Shown: positions 10,818 to 23,798, counted from the stretch's first letter. The stretch: DNA of 64,000 nt from Solicoccozyma terricola (GCA_001600875.1 BCLD01000001.1:1256825-1320824); one strand, 5' to 3'. Made by a program: numbers and translations. Notes: generated from the letters alone by a model not told the origin.

Positions 10818-11082
10818 ACGGAAGGTGACGAGGCGGGTTTTTATATTTTCGAATTGATGGCCATTACCATGGAGGGGAAAAAATTGATCCTCGTTAGATT
10901 GAGGAGGGGGGTTTTGTGGGCTCGCAGCGGGTTTTCAGGGTACATGACGAGCTTCTACGAGGTCTGTCTGGGTTTATAACATTTGTGGAATCGGTACGTT
11001 TCTGTGTAATTTTGCCGACTATATACATCGTTAGTAGATCATAGGTTGGTTGGGGGGGGGGGGTCGGACGAAACACCTTTGA

Positions 11083-11486
11083 GAATTATTCGTGACGGAA
11101 CGCCTGGATACCACTTCTCCGCAAGGACGGCTTTGGCCCCATGAAATGGCCAACAGATAGTTGAACCGTATAATGCTCAACGCCAGACATCGTTCATCAA
11201 GGTAGAATCCCACGCTCACCTCCGCTGGACACTGACGACTTACCCCAAAACCCGCTTCGCTCTCCCCTGCCGACATAGCAGCTAGGATCGCGTTCACGGT
11301 GATGGACGCCGTGTGGCAGGGAACGCAAGGCTTATAGATTTGTATCGATCGATGGGCTGCGGAATAGCGGATGAAGGTTGTCATGTGGGTGTGATGATTT
11401 GCGTACAGCGTTTGATAGATGAAATAAAGGCATTTACCTTGGGTGGCGAATATTGGGCCAAGATCGGTGGTGGATGTGGATTTCAC
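11083..11486 (-). CDS. unrecognised multi-exon coding fragment
   Basis: I do not recognise a family. On the minus strand I can join an exon ending DLGPIFATQ (to 11438) across a clean GTAAAT...CGCAG intron (11437-11357) to an exon (11356-11244) reading YKPCVPCHTASITVNAILAAM and ending GESEAGFG at a GTAAGT donor. A later open stretch reads AVLAEKWYPGVPSRIILK. Splice sites and amino-acid texture look genuine, but I find no start codon in frame and no agreed end. This may be a real gene with more exons to the right, or a decayed one. The limits given are approximate. Confidence 0.35.
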
Positions 11487-11748
11487 TCGGACATTTCAAT
11501 TCACCAACACGATGATTGGATAGTGTTGAGGTTCGGCTCGAACCTGTTACTCGATGCGGAACACTTGTCAATGTGGCTTCGATTAATGAGGTATTAGCGA
11601 GTAGGAACGGCAGAACATGGGTGGATTATGGCTAGACTTTGTAGATACAGCCTGTCATTGGTTGGTCTTGCATGATCGTGTTTGGGTCTTCTAGTAGCAG
11701 GAATTTCACATGAAGGCATCCGGCTGAACGGCGCTTCTGAACCTTTCG

Positions 11749-12218
11749 TCAGGTGAACACTGCAGTCCATGTGCCAGCTTGGACCGCCAAATCATCTGAC
11801 TCGGGTGCAGCGTTGATCTGTTTGTAAATCCGAGGAGAGGGAGGGATATGTGAGAAAGCAGCAGCAGACAACTGTTGCGACCCTGCCTGCCCTCCCCTTC
11901 CTTCACAGCCAAGCTCATACCGTCTCCTCATATCCTCTCTTTCCCCCTCGCATGCAACGATTCCGCCCATCCGGACGAGATCGCCAACACCGATGAGGCG
12001 TCGTTTGTGATGGATGGTGGAGGGTGGAGGGTGCATGGACGATGGACTGCGCATCGCGGTGGGAGGAGAAGGATGAGGTTGAAATGGACAGTAGTTACCT
12101 GTCCGTCAACAATTGATCTACCGATAGGAGAGTGAACAGTCAACGCCATCATCCCATCGGGGGAAGCGCCGTAGCAGACATTCCCAGGAAGTGTACATAG
12201 CAGACGTGGCAGTATCAT
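11749..12218 (-). CDS. possible small two-exon gene, unrecognised
   Basis: Two exons (12218-12099 and 11817-11749) joined by a GTAACT...AACAG intron of 281 nt give about 62 residues: MILPRLLCTLPGNVCYGASP, then GMMALTVHSPIGRSIVDGQ, then INAAPESDDLAVQAGTWTAV. The join is in phase 0 and the texture looks coding. However, the intron is longer than most in this window, the start lies only 62 bp from the divergent transporter start, and I know no matching family. It could be part of the gene fragment just to its left. Confidence 0.3.
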
Positions 12219-12280
12219 GATCGTATGCCCGCCGTCTGTCTTCCAACCCCAAACACCTTCCTGTCCATCCCATCCACATC

Positions 12281-14928
12281 ATGTCCATCAAGTCTGCAAA
12301 AGACCATCTAGGGAGTATCGACTCTCCTAATCACTCGGCCCACTCCGACCCTCCTCAGCACCTCACAGCCCAACCGTATGCGTATCAACATGGGACAGAG
12401 GATATCGAGCCCACATTAGGATGGAGGACTTGGTGAGTCCGTTGTGAATTCTGGATGTAGTTTGTGAAACAATGTGCAAACATTCCTCGCCACTCGGGTT
12501 CCAGGATGGTCTACGTTTCCGTCTGTTTCCTGGCGTTTGGTACCAACTAGTGAGTTGCCGGTGTGGATTCCGCCTCGCTCGATTTGCTTGTCTGATGCGA
12601 TCCCTTGGTCCTCCTCATAGCTCTGTATCCGCCACTGGGTTCTGGGTACCCTGTACGTCATTCACCGCTTGGGAAGGGAATGCTCAATTGACCACAGAGT
12701 TGTGCTGCGACACCTCCATCAGATGTCATAGAATCCCTCGGTTCTCCAAAGATTGCCATCTGGTTTGCGGAGGGCGGTCTAGTCAGTCAAGTCGCATTGA
12801 CTCCACTGATCGGACAACGTGAGTTGTTTTGCGATCAAACGCCTTTCGCAGAGGGCTAACTAGGCTACCCATACGACGATGTACACCATACAGTCTCCGA
12901 TTTTGGATCCCCATCTCGTCGTGTTCTCGTTTGTCTACTTGCTGGTCTCGGAGCAGTGGGTTGTATTGTCGCTGGAACAGCGAATACAATGAGTGTTGGA
13001 ATTATTGGCGTCGTATTTGGGGGACTCAGGTGAGTGGGCGAGAGCATTTCTGTGACAGGATCTGACGGTCAACTACTCAACATGTGCACTGCAGTGTCCT
13101 TTCATACTTTGTGCAATTCGCAATCGTTGGAGAGCAAGTCCACAATACTCCATCCCATGTCCTTGTGCTTTTGAATTAACAATCCCGTTCAACAGAATCA
13201 TTCCACATCGAATGCGTGGACTCGCGCAGGCCACTCTTTATTCCATCCTCGGTTGCGCTGCGGTGGTCAATAACACTGCCGGAGGAGCATTCATCCGTGA
13301 CAACGTCGGTGGACGAGGTGGTTGGCGATGTAAGCCGGTGGAAACAACGGAAATTGTGATGTAGGAAAATCGCTGATCCATCAAACCACTCGCTCAGGGA
13401 ACATGTACATGGCTGCGATCTTGCAAGGAACTGGTATCAGTGAGTTGACGACGGTCCACGTTACCCTCCTCCACTATATACGGCTCCATATCTCAGTTTC
13501 CCACCTTCCTCCCCAGTCCTCATCCTCATTTTTTACCGCCCTCGTCGTATCAACGACCCCAACGAGCCTTCTTACTTCACCCGTATCCGTCAACGCATCG
13601 ACGTCGTTGGCAACCTGCTATGGATGGGTGCGTTCATACCGTTGATGATGGGTCTCATCTGGGGTGGCAACACGTACGAGTGGAAGTCGGTTCCAGTCAT
13701 CGTATGCCTTTGCGTGGGTTCCGCGTTGGGTATTTGTTGTGCTTTGCATCAGATCTTTATCAAAAAGTCCTGTGTCAGTGCTGCCGTGTGTGGATACTAT
13801 TCCAAGCGGTTCCGAAGAGTCACAGAGTTGTTGGTAGGAGGTTATATTATCGTTGCCGGTGCCTGGTGAGTAGGGGAGTGTAAAAATTTTCCACAGAGAA
13901 CTGATCTGGCAGCGTCTCTGGTGTCATATACAGTGTCGGGTTTGCTTTGTGCGGCGCCGACCCCAAATTCGACAAGGTGAACTACGCTATGATGTTTTTG
14001 ACTGGATTGGGTTTCGGTCCACCGTGCGTGTCTCAGCTGTATCAGTCAGCCCTCTTGCTTCATATCACTTACCCCCATATCAACTTGACAGAGAGGGGCT
14101 GTTGTTGGCTGTCGGACAACTCGCGGTCGCACCCGAGTTTAGCGGTATTGCCAGTGCTGTGAGTTGTTGTAATCTAGCCGCAAAGCAACATCGCTGACTT
14201 GCTGGGGAATGTCTCAAGCATATCATCGTCAGTCTGTCGTGAATTACATGTTCCCCCCTCTCTCGACCTGACGAACCGCCTCCATACCACAGGGTATCCG
14301 AAGCATGGGAGGGACAAGTAATTGCCTCACATTCTCACACCGAAACTCCGACTGACATCGTTCTCCACCCTACAGTCGGCGCTGCCATTGCGTCTGGTAT
14401 CTTCACCGCCAAGCTCACCACAAAGCTACCCGCGACCATCGCGCAGTACGCTGTTGATGCCGGTGTATCATCTGAGAATGTCATGGCCGTAGTAGCGGCA
14501 GTTGCGGCGTCGAACGGCGCGCCGGTGTCGGTTCCTGGTGGGTGGCGAGCCGATAAATGCGAATCCGCTCCAGCTGAACCGCGTTACTCTCTCCTGTCAG
14601 GAATCACGGACGCCCAGATCGCAGCCGCTCAATTCGGTCGACTCACCGCCTTTGCTAAATCGTTTAGCTACATTTTCTGGTCGGTTTTGCCATGGTCAGT
14701 CCTGGGAGCTGTTGGTGAGTCACGCTGGCGTCAAGACCCCGCCGGCCTCACGGATGCAACTAATGCAATCCCCGTCCTACAGCTCTCGCATTCCTTGGAC
14801 CAGTTCGTGAGCAGATGACCTGGGTCATCGACGCACCCATCGAGAGTCTCGATGCTCTCGGTCTTGCCCACGCTCACCCCGACGAGGCTTTGGTTTCTAC
14901 CAAGGAGAAGGAGGTCGTTCCAGCTTGA
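12281..14928 (+). CDS. MFS transporter, TRI12/siderophore-drug efflux type
   Basis: A major facilitator of the fungal TRI12 (14-helix) group, which contains trichothecene efflux pumps and siderophore or drug transporters at the plasma membrane. Many short introns interrupt it. Hydrophobic blocks appear in family order: a start MSIKSAKDHLGS with a soluble N-terminus, LGWRTWMVYVS, AEGGLVSQVALTPLIGQ, RRVLVCLLAGLGAVGC, MSVGIIGVVFGGL, IIPHRMRGLAQATLYS, GGWRWNMYMAAILQGTG, then LLWMGAFIPLMMGLIWGGN, LAVGQLAVAPEFSGIAS, GTIGAAIASGIF and a soluble C-terminal tail ending in STKEKEVVPA. The substrate cannot be read from sequence. No siderophore or toxin biosynthesis enzyme lies next to it, so a cluster role is not supported. 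Confidence 0.88.
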
Positions 14929-15120
14929 ACACTATTATTCACCGTGGTATATCATTTTATGAATCAATCGTTTGGGGATTCTTGGTTGTGATCTATAGCA
15001 CTATACACTTTTCTGCTCCTCAGTACCGTAATTTAGGATGATAATCAATACATGACTCGGTTTTTTACAACTCTCCACCTCAGAGAAGAACGCGGGACAA
15101 GATCCGTTTTCCGCAGGTCG

Positions 15121-18100
15121 CTACATCTCAAACTCAGGCATTTGAGCGTTGTATTTTTCCACCCAAAGGAGCCATTCGTCCTCCGCTGACCACCCCCAGC
15201 TACTTGGAAGGCTGTTCCATTTGATATTGTCGTGATACGAGGGCACTACCTGCTCCAACACCGGAAACGTTTGCAGCTGAGGTCCGACGGTGACATGGTC
15301 CTGGCTTGCATCGCTGAATGAGGCGGAGGCTTTACTACTGTTGGGCAAATCTGATGATGGGCAAAGGGAAACGTCGAATGAGCCGCTACTCAAGCTGAAA
15401 TTCGGCGTGGTTCTACTCACCAGGTTCTGGTCGACTTGCGAGAACGGCGGGTTTTTCGGTTTGTAACGACGCTTGCCGGGTTGAGATCTCTCTTTGCGTA
15501 ATCTCGGAAAGGCAGTGCAGCACCCGTCGATACTGCAAGCACATCGCATATGTACCGACAAATTGGTCAATCCATCCCAGGCACTGAAAGAGGGGCGGGG
15601 TCCCGCCGGTATACCTCAGTACGACGACTCGAGATCGTTGCAAAGATTAGCTCACCTCTTCAAACGACTTTCGAGCTACGGTCGCGATCGCGATACTGGT
15701 CGAGGAGGTCTGAGTGAGATGGACAATCCCTGCTTGAAAAATGCTGTGAAACGTTTGTTTGGGTGAGACCATCTCCCATACCCAATTAGTTCAGAGTACC
15801 ACCTACATATAAACACATGCGTTTGGCCAACGAAACAGACCCATTCCTTGGTCCATTACCCTGCATGTGGCGTTCACTTCGTCCGCCGCTTGTTGACATA
15901 GAGCGAGGGAGGTTGTAGATCCACACGGTCGGTGGATCATCTTGAGTGATCGAATAAAGGGGCGATGGATGAGGATTACATTGAGGTTGTAGCACTGATG
16001 ATAGGCACAGTTAGCCACTCAGGAGCACGTACATTGCGTTGCTTTGTCCTACCATCTTTAGCAACAAGAGATGCGACGGAACGCGATCCATGGGTTGCGA
16101 ACCTATCACAGAGAGGTGCGCAATTTTCCAATGCACTAGACTCTCATCCAGCTCCGTCGTCAAATCCACCGGCGAATCGACAACAGGCTGACGCCACATG
16201 GCCTGCAGAATGACCTCCATCTGAGTCATGAGATCGACGCGTGCGATGAGGCTGGACACTGTGCGCGCTTGTGTATCGATGTATCGGTGTGCATGGAAGG
16301 GAATAATGAGTTGAGCGTCTTTGGACCAATCACTGAACTCGTCTGCCACCTCTATAACCGGAAGTGAGGCAAGCTGTTGCAAATCACTTCAGATAACGAC
16401 GTGGGGCCACGCTTCGAGAGAGTCGCAACACTCACAACGAATGTCCTGTGGAGTAGGAATGGCTTGCCGAGCATCATTCCAATCAACTTGTCCAGCGCGT
16501 ATACTGGGCGTCGTCGTGGGAGGATACTCTTTCAGTCGGCATCCCAGCATCCCGCACCGCTCCAATACTCACGGCACCAGACAACTCGTCTTTTCTCTTG
16601 CTCATGAGCGTACTGTTCAGATTCTGGCTGACAGACGATGCTCTTGTTGCACAGGTTGAGAGAAATGGCTAGACAGATAGCTTTCGCAGCAGAGTTCCAC
16701 CCGCGATAGACTTGGTTAATGGCAATCTGAATTTGGAGGCGTCTGTCAAAATCTGCGTGCGACTCGAATGGAAGGCAGAGTTGGGGGGGGGGGGGGGACA
16801 CACCTCTTTTAGAGTGAGCAATAGAAGCGCTTGACAGGTGACGATGTCACCTTTATCAGTTTCATCGAGCTGTCTAATGATTTTTCTCGCTCGTTTGTAG
16901 AATATGTCTCCAAGAGAAACGTTGTTGCGAGTGCGGAGCCTGGGCAATAAATCGCTGTGGTAAGCCGAAGACAATGGTCACGCTGCATTCAACCTCACGA
17001 AAGCATTTCCACCTGCTCTACGTAGGTCTCGCTCTGTTTGCTCAGCCGAGTAAGATCGGGACGGACGCTGACCGCCATGATTGCGTAGTGGAGAAGTGGA
17101 GTCTTTTTCTGAGCCGTGTCCTGGTCGTAGCTTGGTCGGTGGACGACCGGCCATATCTGAACGGAAAGGTTCTCGGCAGGGGGTTGGCATGAAACGAGAT
17201 ACCGGCATAGACTAGTCCACTCACCGGATGAATGAAACACCAGTAGATGCTGTCGTCGGGTGATTCCAATTTTGCCGTCAGTTGAGACATCTACTTCTGA
17301 ATCACCAAATGTTCCCCACCTGTAACACAACTTCTGCATCTGCTTGTCATTCGTCAACTTTTCCAGATCATCCTCTGATGCCACAAATTCATCTTCTCCG
17401 TCTTCATCTAGTTCACCGCTGTCTTCACGTCCGAGATGTGACTCTTCGGCTGCGAGAGCCCTAAACGTCTCTACATCTGCACCATCAGCAGCTACCAGGC
17501 GGTCCGCAAAGGTTGGTGGGGGAGGACAAGTGGGCTTGGGAATGAAGGAAGGAATGGTGGTAATAGGTTTCTGTAGGGGAATGGTAGGAGCGACGACAGG
17601 AGTTGCCGTAGTGGCTGAGGTGGAAGCGTTGTCAAAGTTACGGCTCGTGTTTGGCAGAGTTTGAGGCGGAATCGCGGGATATCCGTCCGGGTTGTTGTAT
17701 GGATACACGATAGCGTGTCCATTTTCAATCGTTCGACCGATGGCTGGTGGTGTCATATCGCGCGACGGTTCGAATGAATACATCGGTCTAGGTTCCGTCT
17801 CCCAGTGTCCGTTGATGAATCCACGAGTTCCACGACCGAGGTTTGATGGCTGAACATAAAAATTTGCCGGGACAGCCGGGACTTCGTATCGGTCAAACCT
17901 TGTAGCAGTTGGATAATCCAGCAAGTCGTGTACGCTTGTAATTGAGCGTTGTGTTGCAGGGGGGTGTAGTGGTCTGGGCCGAATTGGGAATGTTGGAGGT
18001 AGTTCGTAGTCGAGTATCGGCGCGAGATGATGATGATGAGGATGATCTTGATTATTATCGACAAGATGAGTTGGATGACCCGAATAACTCAAAGATCTCT

Positions 18101-18848
18101 GTTGCACAAGAGTCCCGCGGGGATCCCCAACTCCTCTACTCTCTGGCATCGAAGTGATATCGCGAGGATGGTTCGCACCATGCAAAAGGGCAATGTTTCC
18201 AATTGGCGTCGCACCCATCATCGGTGTGAAACCTTGGGGCGCGGAGGACCCGGAAGGTCCGGACATTGCCACGCTGTATGCAGTTGGTGCTCTACGATCT
18301 ATCATCTGGGAGTCTGTCGGATTGGATTTTTTTCTGGGTCCTCTGTTTTGAAGGAGGGGGCTTGTGCGTGAGTCACGATGGGGGAGCGGAGCTCGGGGCA
18401 TATATGCAAACGCTCACCTTCGTTGTCTCGGTGTGTATTCGCAGACGATGCCTCGCCGACGACATCCCTCGCATTGTTCACCGCCAGAGCACTATGTGGG
18501 ATGACAAGAGGATGTGTTGTAATTTTTTTTTTAGCAGCGAGTCAACTCGGCCTTCTTCCCGACACGAGTACAAGGCATTGAATGACCGAGGCAGCTCTCC
18601 AGTTGTTGTTATACAAGCGTCTTCCTAGATAGAACCCTCCCTCCCAGCATACAACTCACCCTGGCTTTCCTTTTCACACAAGTCTCGCACGCTCTTTCCA
18701 CCATCGGACGATAGTTGTTCCTCTTTCGTAGTTTCGGACTGGTGTCGCTGTCGTCTGTTGGGGTGGTGGTCGTTGGCGCCGGGTTTCCCGGAGACGCGGA
18801 GGAGGTGGTTGACGGTGGCAGCGGGACGGCAGGGTATGTGAACGGCAT
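15121..18848 (-). CDS. Zn2Cys6 fungal transcription factor
   Basis: A Gal4-type zinc binuclear cluster activator acting in the nucleus. The first two exons spell a perfect C-x2-C-x6-C-x5-C-x2-C-x6-C cluster: ERACETCVKRKAR joined at a phase-0 intron to CSGGEQCEGCRRRGIVC. A long Pro/Ser/His-rich region follows, then an acidic segment (SGELDEDGEDEF, about 17.4 kb). The fungal-specific transcription factor homology region follows, read in pieces: SIQIWPVVHRPSYDQ is missing its frame, but RGWNSAAKAICLAISLNLC, EQEKRRVVWCREYWSGAG and FDRRLQIQIAINQ are clear. The C-terminus is Ser-rich and ends in WLLWVEKYNAQMPEFEM (stop 15121). Start ATG is 18848. Exon joins between 15.6 and 17.3 kb are not fully resolved. 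It is divergent from the flavin monooxygenase across 325 bp, which may be its target; that is an inference. Confidence 0.88.
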
Positions 18849-19173
18849 GACGGGGGGGTAGTGTTGGTGTGTGGTGGGGTGAGTCCAGCTGGAAAGACGA
18901 GGACGATGATGTTCGTGGTGGCAGTGGCTGGTGCTTGCCCAACTCTCCCTCCCAACCTCCTACGGGTCACGTGCCAGGGCACTCCGGGCATTCCGCCGCC
19001 TCGGAATGATCGTCGGCGGTGGCGGTGGCGAACGGAATGCACGAGGCGCGAGCGTGGGAATGAGGCTGAGACAGGAATATGGCGATGGTCATGGCAGCAT
19101 GGACGCATGGTCATCCACCCGCCACCCGCCACCCCCCATCCCCCGACCCCCATCCTCAAACATCATCTCCATC
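18849..19173. promoter_or_regulatory. shared divergent promoter region (transcription factor / monooxygenase)
   Basis: A 325-bp spacer between two divergent start codons. It contains GC-rich sequence and no gene. I see no convincing CGG-triplet palindrome of the type many Zn2Cys6 factors bind, although single CGG/CCG triplets are present. Confidence 0.5.
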
Positions 19174-22100
19174 ATGGTCCTCACCACAGAACAGGAACTA
19201 GAGCTCCATCCCGTACGTCCATCTCCCTCCTCGCAGACCGCGACCGCATCGCTGAACCCCGCCTCGAGTGAATTCTTTCCAGACGCTCGATTATTTGCAA
19301 GGTGCATTGCCGAAAGTGGATATTGTACGTGCTCCCCGTCCCCCGTTCCCCCGTTCCCCCCCTCCCTCATCTGCACGACTAACATCCATCCATCCCTTTG
19401 CAGTCGCCAGACACAGACTGCAAAGCCATCGTCGCCTCGTTCCTCGACTCGCACTGGCCGGCCCTCCCTCTCCAGTCCTGGTCCACAGGCTCGTTCTACC
19501 GCGATCAATTCGCATTCTCTGGTACACTTCGTACATTCCACACTCCCGAGTCTGCATCTGCGGCGTGGAATGAGCTGAGTAACGATGTCCAAGTCGGTAA
19601 AGTCACCGTTGTAAAAGATTCAGAGAGGATTCTACAATGTGGACCTCAAGAGGCGTTTGTAGAGTGCATGATCCAGTTTGAAACGGGCGGGAATGATCAT
19701 GTACTCGCTGAAAAGTGTTCTGGATTCATCAAGTGAGTTATGCGGTGTCAAAAGGTTTGTGCAGATGGTCACCTGATCCCGACGAGTTTTCGCGCGTTTG
19801 CCTACCGGTCAGTCTCATTCCGGTGGACGGAGGATGGCAATTATACTGTTTGCAGACGATTCTAGAGGAGTTTATAGGGTTTGAGAGCGTAGATTTGAGG
19901 GGATTGTTCCCGAAAGACACACCACCCACCCACGCAACGGCGTCGGTTGAGCTTCAGGTAATCGATGATATCACGGATGGAATCTCCTCCCTCGGCGCAA
20001 ATCCAATCGCCCTCACCACGACTCCTGACCTCCCCAAGCATTTCAATACCCTCGTCATTGGAGGAGGTCAATCTGGACTTTGCGCAGCCGGCTACCTCAA
20101 ATCGTTGGACATCAGCTATCTCATCGTGGAGAGGAACAACGAGGTCGGAGATAGTTGGAAATCCAGGTATGGGAGTTTGAAGGTGCGTGTGGGGCGAGTT
20201 GCGGGATTGGGAGGGCAGAGAGCCGCAGGAGAGTATCCTTGCTGAAACGCGGGTCATCCTGCATTTCGCAGCTTCATACGCCGAGTGCATTCAGTTAGTC
20301 GTCTGATCGTTCCCATGGAGAATCCAAGCTGACCTCTCAAGGTGGGACATCAAATAGACCATCTAGCTTTCGGACCAACTTTCACATCGGAAGACGGTTA
20401 CGGTGAATGGTTGACCAAGGATGAATTGGCAAGAGGATACAAAGAGTATGCCAAGAGGTATCAGATCGTACGTTTGAAATATTATCGCCTTCAATTCGAT
20501 TTGGACGACTGATTCCTCCTCTTAGAACATCTGGTGCTCATCGCACATCACTTGGTGTGAACACGACAAATCTACCGGAATCTTCACCGTAGAGATTGAC
20601 AAGCAAGGGAAAAAGGAGATTGTGACTTGCAAAAACGTGATCCTTGCAACTGGTCCAGGTGGGACTGTGCCTTTGAAACCAAAGTACGAGGGCGAGGTGA
20701 GGTTGGAGAGATGATGAACAAAGCGACGAGGAGGAAGCTGAAGAAAAGAAGTTTCACAGGAGGCGTATACAGGCGACCTGATTCACTCTTCGGTTTGGAA
20801 GAATGCGGAAAAGTGGAAGGGGAAGAAGGGGATCGTGATTGGCACAGGTGAGTGTATTTCTTCAGGTGGCGACACAAGTGAAGCGGAGCTCGGCTCATCC
20901 CTACACTTCCCCTTATCCAGCGAACACGGGTGAGTTTGTGTTTCGCGCTGGGACGAGGTCCAAAGGCTCATCCGACAATTCTCAGCGCATGATGTTGCAG
21001 AAGACATGTTGGCGGCAGGAATGGACGTCACTATGCTTCAGAGATGCCATACGTGTGAGTAGACCCGCTGGTACCCGGTTCGACGTGGTGACTCAAAGTA
21101 ACCTGCCGCAGTCGTCCTCTCACGAGACTATTTCACCTCGTTCTTCAATTGTGAGCTGACGCCACCCGTCATGAACCCCCCGGCTTTGACACTGATCTCC
21201 CTCTAGTTGTCTGGCTATCCGGACGATCGCAAGAGGAGTCCGACAGATGGTTTTTTTCTCCTGCTACCGCAGTTTCTCGCCTCCAGACGATGAATTACCT
21301 CTGGCCGCTGATTGCCGCTGATCAGTGAGTGGAACGTTTGTGCGACTACGGGTGGGCGAAAAAGCTGATACGAGTTCTATCCTACAGTCAACAATACGAC
21401 GACCTAGAGAAAGCCGGGTTCAAGGTCGAAAGGAATGGTGACTTTTTTGTGAGTTGGATGCTGGAGTTTTTGGTTGTGCAATTCTTATCGAACCATCGAT
21501 GCAGAACATGCTCCTAGTCCGATTTGGTGGACATGTAATGGTAATCATCTCTGGGTCTTGTGTCGTATCCTCGTTTTGCTGATTCCTCGGCGGCTGAAAT
21601 CAGGACCACGGTACATCCGCCAAGATCGCAGCTGGCAAGGCAAGTTTATCAAATCTCGCAGAGTAGACTTGTGTTTTACTGACTGCCTACCCCCCACAGA
21701 TCAAGGTCAAGTCCGATGCTCTCCCCGTTGCATACACGTCTACCGGGCTCGAATTTGAGAACGGCTCAATGTTGGACGCCGACGTGATAGTCTACACTAC
21801 TGGGCGAGTGGCCGCTCCCGTCTTACAAAGTGAGGGACCCACCGTCTGACCAACATGAAATCCTTGACAGGTTTGAAAAGGACTCTAAGTCTGCTGCCAG
21901 AGACATCTTTGGCGCAGAAATATCTGCTCAGCTTGACGAGTGAGTCGGCCGTCGACTCTAAAAAGAGGCAATGGGATACTGCAAATCGCTCATTCGACAT
22001 TTGCAGTCTCTGGGGATGCGACGAGGAAGGAGAATTGAAGGGTGCATTCAAGCCGTGTGGATGTGAGACTTGGTCGCCGGAACGATGAAATCCAGGATTA

Positions 22101-22250
22101 CGCTCATCCGCTTTCCTCCCCTCAGATCCCGGCATCTTCATGACAGGCGGAGGATGCGCTCAAGCTCGGTACTTTACCCGTCTTGTCGCCATGCAGATCA
22201 AGGCAGAAATGCTTGGTAAACCGTTGGTGGTTTACAGCAAAACTCCTTAG
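19174..22250 (+). CDS. flavin-containing monooxygenase (FAD/NADPH)
   Basis: A fungal class B flavoprotein monooxygenase with an N-terminal SnoaL-like/NTF2-like extension, similar in order to YUCCA-type enzymes. After MVLTTEQELELHP and an intron (19213-19282) come TLDYLQGALPKVDI and a region rich in aromatic residues (SGFIKLIPVDGGWQLY). The FAD-binding Rossmann motif VIGGGQSGLCAAGYL follows (about 20.05 kb), with IVERNNEVGDSWKSRY behind it. GIVIGTANTAHDVAEDM gives the NADPH-binding glycine motif (about 20.83-21.0 kb), and VIVYTTGFE carries the TGF signature (about 21.79-21.88 kb). The C-terminus is PGIFMTGGGCAQARYF...KTP (stop 22248-22250). About a dozen short introns interrupt it. The substrate is unknown. 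Confidence 0.9.
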
Positions 22251-22726
22251 AACCGTACACAGGATACACGTAGGGGTTCCGTTCTCCAATCCTGTTCAAA
22301 GATTTCCGTTTTTCCGTTTTCCGCGTTTCCGTTTTCCTTTAATGACATCTCGATGCGCCGCTTCATTCATATATCACCACGAATAAAACGGCTACAAACA
22401 TGTCCTCTTATTCTTTCTTGTCTCCTTGAACGACAATGCTTGGTGACACGGTGCGTCGCGCCGTCCTCTACAGTCGTCCGATCCTTTGCGCATGCAATCC
22501 AAATTGGTGGACTAGACGCCGAAGCCGATTCGACAAGGAAAGGTCGAGCGACGTCGTAGTCTAACGACGATGACCGAAGTTCCATGATCCCAGTTGTCTA
22601 CTTGGCGACGGGGATGAAGGGGGGTATGGTATCTTCGGGAGGATGTCCTGTATGGTATCGTCCACATGCTACAGCCGACCTTCCATGTCGTCGAGGTTGC
22701 AGGTATTCCCCATGCCCGACACCTTC
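22251..22726. other. convergent spacer, 476 bp
   Basis: The space between the stop codons of the monooxygenase and the FAM210-like gene. A short (TTTCCG)n-like tract lies at about 22303-22340. I see no gene. Confidence 0.6.
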
Positions 22727-23576
22727 TCAATCACTCCTCGTTTCACCAGCTTGCTTTTCTACGCTGTTCACCGGACTGTTGCCCTTCCCATGTAGACCCG
22801 TTCCATTCCTCGTAGCGACAACCGGGCGTCTTAGTACTCGATGCCAGACAAACTTCCTCGTTGGCTCTACGAAAATTCGACTGAATGCGGGGGAAAGCGC
22901 GAGGGATGCTCCAAGGCGGACAGGAAGAAGGACCTAGGATAGGCGGCGGCGGATCTTTGGTCAACTCGATGCAGCAGGAGAGAAATGTATGGCCACTACT
23001 GACCTTGATTAGTAGATATGCCGACAATGCATTGGCAACATCCTGAGCTGCCTTTGATCCCTTTGCGGCAGCTGCTACATCCATACCCATCTCCCGTGGA
23101 CTCTCATTTTCCAACTCGAGTTGTTGCAGAGTCTTGGCTTCGCCTTTGACCCTTCCAAACAGTCCGTACCGACGAGATATCCTGTCAACTCGCCTTTCTC
23201 CCTCTTCCAACCATTCTCCAACCTTGACTCTCCAATCGAGACTGCCGCTGCCGCCCTCCGCTTCGGTTGAGGAATTCCCGGCCGCCCACTCGACGATCGT
23301 CCCCCCGATTCCAGCTGCTTGGAAGACGAAGAAGGCGAGAACGAGGGGTAAGATGGCTGTGAGTTCGTGGAGGATGCCAAATGAGAGCACGAGCGATGGT
23401 AGCGGCACACCGGTGCGGGTGGACAGGTTGGACAGCTGGGGGATAAATGACGAGAAGCGAGATGGTCGTTGACGACCGGTGGAGTGGAATCGCAGACGGT
23501 GGGTGCGAGGGACCTGTTGGAATGGGAGCCGGAGAAGAGGATTGCTTCGAGGGAATGGTAATCGCAAGACTGACAT
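22727..23576 (-). CDS. FAM210/DUF1279-like mitochondrial membrane protein
   Basis: Two exons (23576-23004 and 22933-22727, phase-0 intron with GTCAGT donor) give 259 residues. The N-terminus is rich in Arg/Ser/Phe (PRTHRLRFHSTGRQRPSRF), like a mitochondrial targeting peptide. A hydrophobic helix follows (LTAILPLVLAFFVFQAAGIG, about 90-110), then a soluble part with ISRRYGLFGRVKGEA. A second membrane-like part VANALSAYLLIK continues across the intron as VLLPVRLGASLALSPAFSR, and the tail is basic. This LLP-R-SLALTP-like end is the DUF1279 signature of FAM210 proteins, which sit in the inner mitochondrial membrane. It lies 223 bp downstream of RFC4, same strand. Confidence 0.75.
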
Positions 23577-23798
23577 GATGATGATGATGTCGGTGTCGAT
23601 GTTCGTCGTTGGCGTCGATGATGTTGACTTGATTCTTCGTTCTCGCGTCAGAGGTTAGTCACCTCGAGGGAGGGAGGGAGGGGCGGAGGGACATCGGATG
23701 GGCAACATCTATCATCATCATCATCCACTATCCCTACACACAGTACCGTCGTTACCCCCCACCCCCCTCGTACAGTCATACCCGTGCGTCGTACAATC

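Noticed and set aside
11528..11545. AGGTTCGGCTCGAACCT resembles a tRNA T-arm.
   Set aside because: It is a short palindrome and I could not fold acceptor, D and anticodon arms around it; no tRNA is called in the window.
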